Assembly: GCA_001414485.1 (NCBI GenBank)
Contig: LLEY01000046.1
Span: 1 to 64,000, forward strand
DNA: 64,000 nucleotides
Origin: Calycina herbarum
Lineage: Eukaryota; Ascomycota; Leotiomycetes; Helotiales; Pezizellaceae
Direction of reading: 5' to 3'
Shown here: positions 47,476-57,576 of the stretch, piece after piece
Numbering within the stretch: the first letter of the stretch is position 1
Layout: each line of letters begins with the position of its first letter
Notes under the pieces: model-generated
Database searches by the model: none
Told to the model about the DNA's origin: nothing
Seen by the model: the letters and a program-made list of their open reading frames with translations, nothing else
Made by a program: the position numbers and the translations under genes

Positions 47476-50400
47476 ATGTCCAATTCTTGGAGGGCTTTTG
47501 TCCTTGGTATGAGCATTGCTCATGCTTCTGCCCAAGAATCCGTTACAAACATCGGCCAACAGCTTTTGGGCAACAATGCAGGTTCTCCCACCATCCAGCT
47601 TGGAAACCTAACTCAAGGTTTCAACGGAGTTCCAATCACCTTGGATGATATTACTCCAGTGAAGGACCAAAGTGGAAATGTCAAGTGTTGCCCCACGTCA
47701 GTATCCGTCAGCTGTGTTTGAAATTATTTCTAATGTTCTGTAGAGGCACATTCTTCGACGGCAAAGCAGTAAACACCTAACCCTAACCCGAGGGTTGCAA
47801 TATGCCAGCTAACAATTATAGTGTGTTTTCCCACAAAACACAGTGTGTCCAAAGGATACGAAATTTCAAAATGGACTTTGCGTCCAAAATCTTCCACCTT
47901 CATGCCCGACGTAAGTAAGTCTCTTGGGTTGCGGAGCTGGACAAGTTGACTTTAGAAACAGCGGTCTTATTTTCAACGGCAATACATGCGTTTCAACGGC
48001 AAACCCAGTTTGCCCCGCTGGCTCAGCCTTTAATAATGGGGCTTGTACTGCCACCGGAAACCCCTCTTGTCCTCCTGGTATTTGAACACCCCCTCAATCC
48101 TAGAAACCAAATTGTACATACTCCTAACACTTTCTTTCAGGGACCCAGCTCCAAGGGGGTACATGTACTTCGACATCCCAACCTGCCTGCCCTTCTGGTT
48201 TCGAACTCAAAGACCAAAAATGTGTCTCGCAACAATTGCCAACTTGCCCACCGGGAGCAAGATTCGACAACGTGAAATTGTTGTGTGCGAGTGCACAATC
48301 CCCAGTATGCCCCCCAGGTGAGCTATATCTCCCAGAAATATAACCTACCTCCATTCTTACTTGTTTATAGGAACCACCTTCACCAATGGAAACGTAAGAA
48401 ACCTTTTTTTTATTATAAACTTTTTAAGTCCTTGTTATGAGCACCAGAGCTTGTAGCTATTTGCGGCTGTCGTTGCAAACGTTGTACTGGATTAACTCGA
48501 ACGATCACTGATTATTCTAAACCACTTTGCACAATATAAGATATTGTGCGAGTTAGTCTCGAATAATCAGTAATTGGGTTTCGTCATTTTTCTATGTCCT
48601 TCGGGCAATGGGAAAACAAGACTCCATGACTGCCACGTATACATACGACCCTCACTTGAAGACCCCACGTTGGAGCTACCTTAGCAAAGTTTGAGCTAAT
48701 ATATTGCAGTGTGCTTCATCTCAGCCACCCCAATGCCCACCAGGACATACCTTCACAAATGGTGTCTGCAACGCTGAATCTGGTCCGGTATGTCCCCCGG
48801 GGACCAAACTGGACGTGGGGGGCGTGTGTATTTCACAAACCGTTCCAAGTTGTACTACAGGACAATTCGATGGATCGGTATGCAAGGCAACTTCACCACC
48901 GGTCTGTCCGCCAGGTGATTATTACAATTCCTACCCCTCGAATTCATACCTAACCTTTTGCAAGGGTCCAATTTCGATGGTAAAGAGTGTTCGGCTACCG
49001 ATAAACCAACGTGCGCCCCGGGTCAGGAAATCACAACTGATACTGCAACAAGTCAAACAAAGTGTTGCCTTGTTGGAATGGCCATAGTCGGCGACAAGTG
49101 CCAGGTCAAGCCAGATGACCAAGGAAAGTGTCCAGCAGGAACATTCCTGGAAGGAACTTTCTGCAAATTCTCACCTACACAGGAACCAATTTGCCCTATC
49201 GGTAGCACGTTTAATAAGGTTTCCTGTGTTTCAACAACGCGCCCAAGCTGTCCCCCGTAAGTAAATTTTCCGCTGTTTCGCTTAAGACCTCGTCACGATG
49301 GACAGTAAAAGCGGTAGTAAATTTCCGGTTCGTACCTGCCTACCTAGCTTGTTGTTCCAGCTATCTAGGGTAATGTAAGTAAATTGTCCCAAACATTTAG
49401 AGCAAATTAAAGTATTAACCCATATAGTTGGAACAATCAACTTCAATTACCCTAAAAAGCTGAAACAACGAGCTCACACAGTCTCCATTTTACTCGCGTT
49501 ATATCAACATGCTCAGCCTGTACGCCTAAAAATTCAAGGCTGACTTGAAATCGCTCTAGTTCTCTAATATTCAGTGGCACTTTGTGTATCTATGCTGAAG
49601 GACCAGTATGTCCACGAGGTATGATGTCGTAGAAACCTCGTGTATATATTGTACCTCAAATGCTGATCTTGCTTTCCAGGCACGACCTTCTCAGGTAATT
49701 CTTGCGTAGCAACCGATAGACCAGTTTGCCCACCAGGTAAGTTTAAAAAATAAAGTATATTTTCATTCGGCCTGCTTGGGTTGTTTGCCTGCCTTCGCTA
49801 GATAGCCTAGCTTACGCCTAGCCTACCCTTGCTAGGTAAATTGTGCGGGTAGCCTGCCCTAGGCTCGCCTAGAGGGGGTGGGTCGCCTAGGTTAGCCAGA
49901 GCTCAGGTTGAGGCGAGGCGGGGCGAATGAAAACACTGGTATATTTACCATTACGGTTTCGCTGTTGCTAACATAAGTTATAGGATCAACACTAAGCGGA
50001 GACTTCTGTGCTTCTACTCAAGTTGCTGTCTGTCCCCCAGGCACTGCTTTCAGTTCTAATGCCTGCGTTGCATCTGAGCGTCCCACGTGCGCTCCAGGTA
50101 AATTGATACGAATGTTGACTTTACATCACTCTTTCTAACTTCGAACTTCTAGGAGCTACCTTTGATGGCACAACATGCGTGGTACCAACACCTCCCGATT
50201 GTCCCGTGGGTTCTTCATGGAATGGAAAGGTTTGCTTTTCTCCACAGCAACCAGTTTGTCCTCCGGGTAAGTTTTCAAGAACATTCATGATGGAGTAAAC
50301 GAGAAAGTGAGATTGGGAGAGAGTGGGAGAGATAAAACACTAGCTAATGAATCATAAAAAGGTCTCACGTATGATGGTGCCTTTTGCGTGGCCAAAGACA

Positions 50401-51752
50401 GACCAACATGCCCACCAAAGTTCGTTTACGACGGAAAATCCTGTGTTTCTAATACACAGCCTAACTGCCCCGCGGATACCACATATGACGGAAAAGCATG
50501 TGTCTCAAAAACCTCAAGACCAGCTTGTCCGCCGGATACTACCTTAGTAGGAGAGGGTTGCATATCGAACCCCACCTGCCCACCTGGTAAGCGCTCCTCA
50601 TTTCGAGGTATCCCCTTACTGGGCAATAACAGACTGTACTGACTCATTCAAAGGAACAACCTACGATGGAAAGACTGTAAGAGCATTTGGTTGAATATTT
50701 TTATTTTGCCTCCCTCGCGATGGACTCCAACAGTGCCAGTAAAAACATCGGGTTCGCACCTGCCTACCTAGCCCTCGTTGTTCCGGTTTTCTGGGATAAT
50801 TGAAGAAGATTATTCCAAAGACTTATAACAATTGAATTCCAAGTGGTTCAACTGGGTTGGAAGTTGGGTTATTTAATGTCCACCTCGAGCCCCCTCCCTC
50901 CCCTTGACCATTAAGCGAGAATGTCTCTGTGTGGTGTTTCTGGTTGTTCTAACTTAGAACACATTTCAAAGATTTGAATTAGATATTCTGGAACAATTAA
51001 AGTTGATTGTTTTAAGTGTCTAAGTTAATTTCAAACTGTTCGAAATGTTTAGGATGACATTTTAAATTCTCTAAAAGTTACAACCCCAGAAGCTATTTAT
51101 TACAGCGTTTCTTGTCTGTTGGGAGGGTGGTTTGTTTCCATGGATCTTATCAACTGACAGATTTCTCAAGTGTATTGCCCAAGGACGCCCCGTTTGTCCG
51201 CCTTCCACCTCTTTCGATGGTACCAATTGCATCTCAACACTGCAACCCACATGTTCACCCGGAACAGTGTTTGACGGAGTATCTTGCACCAGTACAAGCA
51301 GACCCGCCTGGTAAGCCATCTCTTCCACTGTTACTTCTTCCAACGATCCATGTGGCATGGTTGTGAAGAAATTTAATCCCACAGGCTCCTCTTAACTATT
51401 TCTCATCAACACAACTGGGATGCTAATCTACTATAGCCCAGCAGATACATCCTTCAATGGCCAACTCTGCGTTTCCAATGTTATTCCTGTCTGTACACCG
51501 GGGACTGAATTTAATGGGGAAAAATGCGTAAGCAAAACTGAGCCAGTCTGCCCACCAAATACTGCTCTGGATGTGTCTACAAACAAGTGCGTTGCAACCG
51601 CGAACCCCGCCTGCCCCGCCGGGACTACGTATGATTCCGCCAGCAGCAGATGTGTGACTCCCGTGGGAGTAGAAGGCGAGTGTTATGAGATGCGGGTTTG
51701 TCCCGCTGGCAGCAAAACACCCCTCAGCACTGGTCAAATAGTTGCCGCATAG
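47476..51752 (+). CDS. Cysteine-rich tandem-repeat protein (32 CPPG-type repeats, 16 exons)
   Basis: Exons 47476-47696, 47744-47768, 47822-47910, 47962-48077, 48141-48317, 48371-48393, 48710-48914, 48965-49256, 49575-49618, 49680-49736, 49984-50097, 50153-50266, 50362-50586, 50654-50676, 51171-51310 and 51437-51752 join in frame to 726 residues. The N-terminus (M-S-N-S-W-R-A-F-V-L-G-M, ending A-S-A-Q) is a plausible signal peptide. After about 70 residues come 32 repeats of about 20 residues, consensus C-P-P-G-T-x-F-D-G-x-x-C-V-x-x-x-x-P-x. Most introns fall in one of two places: inside C-P-P|G (phase 1) or just before the second Cys (phase 0). Disulphide-rich repeats and secretion suggest a cell-wall or extracellular protein; function unknown. 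Intron ends such as AAG at several acceptors were chosen because they alone keep the repeat frame. Confidence 0.85.
48505..48575. repeat. Palindromic hairpin inside the 316-nt intron 6 of the Cys-rich gene
   Basis: GCACAATATAAGATATTGTGC (48529-48549) sits between CTGATTATTC on the left and its complement GAATAATCAG on the right, giving a long stem-loop. A related half recurs at about 60380-60425. Confidence 0.6.
49291..49500. mobile_element. MITE-like element, copy B, inside intron 8 of the Cys-rich gene
   Basis: Starts CGTCACGATGGACAGTAAAA and continues CCGGTTCGTACCTGCC, CTTGTTGTTCCAGCT and TAGGGTAATGTAAG. It returns as the inverted GGAACAATCAACTTCAATTACCCTA-type arm (in two pieces) and GAAACAACGAG, ending near TACTCGCG. 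It accounts for most of a 318-nt intron. Confidence 0.6.
50711..50880. mobile_element. MITE-like element, copy C, inside intron 14 of the Cys-rich gene
   Basis: Begins CCCTCGCGATGGACTCC and continues GCCAGTAAAAACATCGGGTT, CCTGCCTACCTAGCC, CGTTGTTCCGGTTTTC. The left half matches copies A and B. The right end is unclear because further related AT-rich arms extend to about 51070. Confidence 0.5.
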
Positions 51753-52299
51753 ATATCTCAAATGTTTTGCTCGCAAGCTGATACCGGCGGATAATTTTGG
51801 GGGAGGAGATATAAAAGAGGGTAATTTTCCCTACGATCGATGTCGATTGTCTGATTTTAATTTTCTGGTGGTGGATCTTTAGCTGATGTAACTTACATTC
51901 TTCGACTTTACAAGTCCTTGTACTGTCTCTCCTTATTCATATTTAAAAACTATCTTAGAAAAGTATGAAACTGGGTTTTGTTCTTATATGAGATTGAAAA
52001 TTGGGAAACATGCTCCGCAAAGTGTTCAAAACCGGAGGGTTTGTATAGTTGGTCATGTGACTAGCCTCATTTTCTCCTTTTTCAAGGAGGCTGCCTCCAG
52101 AGTCCCGATGCTTCAGTTAAAGTGGGAGGAAATAGCTGTCGTTGTTCCAAACCCATAGCACAGTTTGAACTATTGCCCTAGGTATTTGGAACAATCAACT
52201 TCTATTGTCCCAAGTTATCTAGGTTAACTCTTTCGATTGTGCTGTAGGAGTGAAACAACGAGAGGAGAAAAGGTACCAATTTTCTGCAGCCTTTGTTAT
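51753..52299. other. 3' flank of the Cys-rich gene with a hairpin
   Basis: AT-rich 3' flank. At about 52140-52265 CGTTGTTCC is followed by GGAACAATCAACTTC and closes with GAAACAACGAG, the arms of the MITE-like family in a shorter form. No gene. Confidence 0.5.
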
Positions 52300-52301
52300 T
52301 A

Positions 52302-52417
52302 GGGCGTCCCGTATACACCAAAGGCCAAAAACAACTAAATCGTAAAACGGAAATCGTTAATCGCAAATTGTAAAGTATTACTTTAAATAGGTAGAAAATA
52401 GATTATTTTTAATCTTA

Positions 52418-52455
<38 letters not shown>

Positions 52456-53013
52456 TCTACAGCTCTAAAGCTATTAACAAGTAGGTTCTTTTATAGTAGG
52501 CTAATTAGAGAGTAAGGATAGTATATATATAGCTAGTAAAATAAGTAGTAGTACGTAGCTTATTACTAGCTGAGCTAGCGTGCCTACTATCGCCTTCTCC
52601 TATCGTATTATATCACTTTCTTACTGTTGTTGCTTAATATTAATAATTAAGAGAGAGAGGGTAGAGGGCAAGGGGGAGGAAGGAGAGAGATATTTACTTA
52701 AACTCCCCTTACCTACGCTAGGAAAAACTTTCCCCTGAACCCCGAGATGTTTACTTACCCTCCCTCTCTTCTTCTTCCCCTCCCTCTTCTTCTTCCCCTC
52801 CCTCTTCTTCTTCTTTATTAATTATTACTTAGAGTAAGAAAGCTAGAGTAAGAGAGTAGCGATAAAGGAAGATAAAGGCCATTTGCTTAGAGGCCTTAGA
52901 TAGCAATTGTCGAGTTCTACTATAGCTATACTTTTAAATACTTGGATTTTACGATTTGCGATTTGCGATTTCCGATTTAGTCGTTTTTGGCCTTTGGTGT
53001 ATTTGGGATGCCG
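52302..53013. mobile_element. Non-autonomous TIR transposon with TA duplication
   Basis: 712 bp. The ends, read inward, are GGCGTCCCGTATACACCAAA and GGCATCCCAAATACACCAAA, followed on both sides by GGCCAAAAAC, then ACTAAATCG and repeats of AATCGCAAAT. The element is flanked by TA (52300-52301, 53014-53015), the Tc1/mariner-type target duplication. The interior holds no transposase, only AT-rich sequence and a TC microsatellite, so it is a MITE. Confidence 0.8.
52421..52453. repeat. TC dinucleotide microsatellite
   Basis: An uninterrupted (TC)n run of about 33 bases inside the TIR element, probably polymorphic. Confidence 0.9.
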
Positions 53014-53276
53014 TAGTACTAGCGTGGTATAGACAGGGAGTTGGTGTTGGGAAAGATTAATTGGCATTAGTTATAAAAGTATGAAAGAAGACGTTTCCTC
53101 TTAGAAAGATATACAGTCCACCATCACACTTCAAAAGCTCTTTTTCTTGTCCCAACCACAGAAGAAGAACACTGCAAATAATTTACTCCTCTTTGGACCA
53201 CATTTATTTTTAAAGCTTTTTTCTATATTATTCCCTCAGCCACTTCTACATTTTCTTTATAAGTTCAAATCTCAGT

Positions 53277-53973
53277 ATGAGTACTCGTACTTTACATCTT
53301 GTGGCTTTCCGACAAAGTGCCCGCCAGAGGACACATTTTGCAATATTCGTGCCCTCGGACGCAAATTCAACGACTGGAACTCTCATCCACGTGGTTGGTA
53401 TCCCAATGACTGGTTATACTTTGGAGTTCAAACGCAATTATTGCCCAGAAGGCTCCAATCAACCATACACTACAACACCAATAGGCCAGGTATACTCCAA
53501 CTTAATTGTCGATTCAGTTACCACTGTAAGAAGTGCGGATGACCGCCCAAATGGAAATATAGAAGTTGTTGCCTCACAAGTTCCCCCACCACGGATCAGT
53601 GCAAACTTCCTTCAGCCAGTCAACGTTGTAAGTCACCTGTTTTCCCCCCATGAGACCTGGAACCTGCTAATATTGGCTTTAGACCACAAATCGAAGATGT
53701 CAGGAATGGACCACAGACTATGCTAAGCGTCTCGTAACTGTTTGTTATCTAGGAGAGACTGCCATTGATATTGTGCAAAATAAACGTGATCCTCCCTCAT
53801 ATGGCATAGGCTTACAGCCTGCGGGACGAGGACGTGGTGGGCCTGCACCAGTACAGGCAGGTGCTGCAGGTCCAGCAACGGTTACAACGGGTGCAAACCC
53901 TTCACCATGGGTGTGGGATGTGGATAGAAGGACATACAGACGTTGGGATGGCGCTAAGTGGATCTGGCAATAG
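53277..53973 (+). CDS. Conserved hypothetical fungal protein, 213 residues
   Basis: Two exons, 53277-53627 and 53683-53973, with a 55-nt intron. The N-terminal domain reads M-S-T-R-T-L-H-L-V-A-F-R-Q, A-I-F-V-P, G-T-L-I-H-V-V-G and M-T-G-Y-T-L-E-F-K-R-N-Y, then R-C-Q-E-W-T-T-D-Y after the splice. This resembles a family of small uncharacterised proteins common in Pezizomycotina. The C-terminus is Gly/Ala/Pro-rich and ends W-V-W-D-V-D-R-R-T-Y-R-R-W-D-G. No signal peptide or membrane span. Function unknown. Confidence 0.85.
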
Positions 53974-54854
53974 AAGGTACTAAGATGTACACATATGTTA
54001 GTAGAAATTCCTCCTTCTAGGCACATGTTGAACAAGCTGACGCTAAAGTTACTACAGATTAAGCGGCTGCGCAGAAGCAGCTCTGCACCATGGTTATTGG
54101 GAAGTTGATTTGTTTTGGATAATATTCCGCGAGGGTTTTGCTGCTTATTCTTGTTTTCAGTCTATCTTTGAAGTTTTGATTTACTTGTTAGTGTATATGC
54201 GTTGTTTTTATAATTTATGACACTCTTTTACCTTTGCAATTTTTCTGACTTCTAAGACTTCAATTCGAAATTCAGCTTTCCCGTTGAGATTCAAAAACTC
54301 TACAAAAACAATTACAGAGACGAGTGTTTAAGCAATATGTAGGAAGGTTGGAAGAGTAAGATTATCTTTCGTCTTTCTCGGTACACCTAAACAGAATGAA
54401 ATTATACTAAGAAGCCTGAAACAATACAATAACTTGGTTATATTTTGCGAAGAATTTAGGGTGACCAAAACCCTTCACTTCTTGTTGTTCCAAGTCTCTT
54501 GAAACAATAGAGTTCATGTTCAAGACTTCTAGTACAATATTATCTTACAGGTGTACGTACAGAATAATGACCTCGACTCTTACAATCTTACAACAGGCCA
54601 TTGATTAAAACTAAAACAGTAAACCTTACCTAGGTAACAAGAGAGCGTCGTTATGCAACTCAAGCATATATTGTTTGCTACCAAACCCCCTCTCTTAGAA
54701 GAAGGAAAGAGAAATGTTTATTTACCCTAACCAAAAATTGAAACAAGAAAATAGTTGATGGCAAACGGGCCATGCGACTCACTAGACTTTCTTTGCCCCT
54801 TCATTGTTACAATTGAAATTTTGAAGTGAGGTTCATTATCTTGTAGGTTTCATT
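53974..54854. other. Convergent intergenic region
   Basis: 880 bp of AT-rich 3' flanks between the 213-residue orphan and the HET gene. GTTGTTCCAAG at about 54484 is a fragment like the MITE arms. Nothing else. Confidence 0.4.
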
Positions 54855-57576
54855 CTATACTAAGCGAAAATTCTGCTTCGCGCTGTGCTTGGATATAGGA
54901 TCAACAGCTTCACCATCCATCATGCCATGTACATAACATTCTCCAATAAAATTAAGGTCCTTTCCGACTCTTTTCAATACAACTGGGACCGAACACCCAA
55001 ATATAATACATACCAAGTGGCCAACTTCGGCATTTGGTGGTCCTAAGCCAACAAGCTTTTTACCATCTTCCATAGTGGTGGAAAAGCATTTTCTTTCCCA
55101 AATCACCTGTTGTACACGATCTAGAAACTGCACCTTGCCATCGGGTGTCCCGTCTAGTCTTGCAAGGGTATTGGTGTTAAAATAAGTGTCCGGTTGGTCT
55201 TCATACCATTTCATACATGCCTTGCAAGCTATACGATACCAATTGGGTGGATTGGTGCCGTCTGGCCCCCTATTAGCCACCAGGGTTCGCCATAATTGGT
55301 CCCATTCTGCCTCAGAAAGCTCCCTGCCCTGCTCCCATCCAAGTATCCCAAGCGCTTTTTTGTTGAGCAATCCGCCTCCAATCGATGTAGATTCTTGAAT
55401 TTCTCCAAGTGAAAATCCTCGGACAGTAAGAGACCCATTGAATTGTGGTGGGGGTATTTTCTTAACTTGGACAGATTTTGTTTCGGTGTATAGTCCGGAA
55501 GCCTGCTTTAGTCGTTCTTGCTTGCCATCTGCGACAGGTTTGTATCTACCGAACTTGAACTCTGGGAGGAGTCCACCTGATGCAGAGTAGTTACTCTTCC
55601 CATTTACACCACCAACGAGGCTGTCTCCGTTGGACCGACTCTGGAACAATCCTCTAGGTCCACCATAAGCATGTCCGTCTAGTGGTAGGATCCACGAGGG
55701 GATGTTGGGTTTTCGGCCATGTTCATCCTCGGCTGGCATGGGTGCCCAGTGTCGGCAAATGATATTCAAAGACTTTGAAGTTTCCACACAATATTCTATA
55801 AAGTCTGCATACACATCGACAGTACGCTTCTCATAGTTTGGTTCAATACGTTTGTCGACCATCTTTCGCGTGGGTTTGGTGCCGCAAAATAATTTGCAAT
55901 TTTGTTAACAATAGACCTGCTGACAAGCCAAATCAAGAGTCCAATCAAGAGCAGAATCATTGTCCAGATCAATCCAATTACCCCCAATCGTGATGTTGAG
56001 CTAACGCTCACAGCCGAGGCTGACGTATAAACTAAGCTACCGCTGCTATTCCCTGAAAGCAATATCTTCATTCTCTTTTTGGAAATGATGAAACTAAATT
56101 TCCAAACTAACATGGCTATTAGCGGAACACCAAGAACACTGAGTCCCGTCACCAAGGTGAGCGTCAGCCAGGTGCTAGTTTCCTCTTCCCGGTCCTCTGG
56201 TATGAAGCTATCTTTGGCGATTTTGAGCACCGCGAAAATGGTATCCTTGGGATCTGATGCCTCAAATGCAAGGAGCATAGACGAGATCAGCTGCTCAAGA
56301 GTGAGTAAACGTTGTTGTATTTTGCCCTCGTTTGTTTTCCGAAAGAGGTTGCTGGTGGTTGTGACCAAAATATTGGCCCCAAGTGCTCTGGCATCCAGAG
56401 CCGCCATCAATTTTTCTTCAGGGTTTCGAGACGTTGAGTAGTTTTTTAGTTTTCCGTCGGAGACACGCCTGATTGAAGTGTGCTTTGTCATGAACAATGC
56501 TATTGCGTCCCCAAAATCTGTCCAAGGCATAACCTCCCCGCCACAGCGAACATATGGTCGAGTAGCCAGCGCCAGTTCTTGAATTACCCATCGCCGTTTG
56601 AACCTGCGGAAAATCTCGGAGTCAGTATTGCCCTTTCTAGAAGTATGTTTGAGGAAACTAGGAGGAAACAGGGTTGTATGAGGAAGTGAGATGTCTGGGG
56701 AGGAAATAGTGTCTCAATCCTCCTAAAACAACCTGAAAGAGGTAAAAATAACTCGGAGAATACCCACCAATCGACTTGCATCAACTTGATGACATTATTG
56801 CAGGCCAGAAGCTCCGGTTGTTGCTTTTCCTTGAGTCTCCGAATAAAAATATCTAACTTTTCGAGGTCAAGAATGTCTCGTAAAAACTGAAAGGTACGAT
56901 GGTTTTCTTCGTCTCCGCCCATGGCATCTCCAAGCCAGATACACACTTCTTCGGCTTGAAGATAAACATCATGCATGCGTGACACTTGGGCGGTTCTTTC
57001 CTCTGTGTAATTTTGGTTGATGCAAAGGGCGTCGGCCCACACGTGTACCTCTTCAGTCTTAGATCTCAATTGTCGTAAGGCGTTATTCAAGTTGTTTTGG
57101 AGGCATTTGTAGCTGACTTTATCCAATAGACTCTCCTTTGCTGTTTCTCCGGGCGTGGTAAAAAAGTTGTGAGTTCCATCATCCTCGAAAAGATAGACTT
57201 TGTGCTTTCCGATATCCGTACCCCAGTAGTATGACAGAGCTGTATATTTGATCGGTGGTACTTCCAGGTTTTTGCGCGATTGATCACTCCCAATTAAAGA
57301 ACATGGCGACAAGCGGCACTCGAGTCGAGGGTCAGCGGTCCCTGGATATATTGTGAGAACTCGTATTTCGCGGTCATAATCGATGTCTTTGTATGCATAG
57401 GTTGTCCGCTTCCCAGTTGTCTCTTCCTTAGCTCTCTTCCATAGGTACATGCTACGCCGGGCTTCGTTTCCCTGGTTGGCAACCCTGGGAGAGGCTGCCC
57501 CATTTTGGAATGTCTCCGCTCTATTTAGTGGTGTTGGGGAATTTTGTCCGGAAGTTTCTGGCTCTGAATTTGCCAT
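54855..57576 (-). CDS. HET-domain (heterokaryon incompatibility) protein with internal transmembrane hairpin
   Basis: Exons 57576-56768, 56603-55910 and 55862-54855 join to 836 residues. HET motifs: Y-T-A-L-S-Y-Y-W-G (about 111), V-W-A-D-A-L-C-I-N-Q (about 179), V-C-I-W-L-G-D-A (about 211) and R-R-W-V-I-Q-E-L (about 273, right after intron 1). Such domains trigger cell death on fusion with incompatible strains. Unusually, two hydrophobic helices (about 415-439 and 466-487) interrupt the region after S-D-P-K-D-T-I-F-A-V-L. The C-terminal part begins E-K-R-T-V-D-V-Y-A-D-F-I-E-Y-C, normal for the family. Intron 1 is an introner-like element. Intron 2 (47 nt, ends AAG, no clear branch site) is inferred to keep frame; a frameshift there is the alternative. 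Confidence 0.85.
56604..56767 (-). repeat. Introner-like element, copy 2 (entire intron)
   Basis: 164-nt intron on the minus strand. It starts GTGGGTATTCTCCGAGTT and ends TACTGACTCCGAG...CCGCAG. It matches 45787-45952 from donor to acceptor and stops at the splice sites. It splits a Trp codon of the HET domain just before R-R-W-V-I-Q-E-L. Confidence 0.85.

Noticed and set aside
52421..52453. TC run considered as a CRISPR-like or satellite array
   Set aside because: Simple dinucleotide microsatellite inside a MITE; no spacers, and CRISPR is not expected in a eukaryote.
55863..55909. Treating the HET gene as two separate genes
   Set aside because: The downstream frame begins with the expected HET continuation and a 47-nt GT..AG interval joins the frames in phase, so one gene is more likely.
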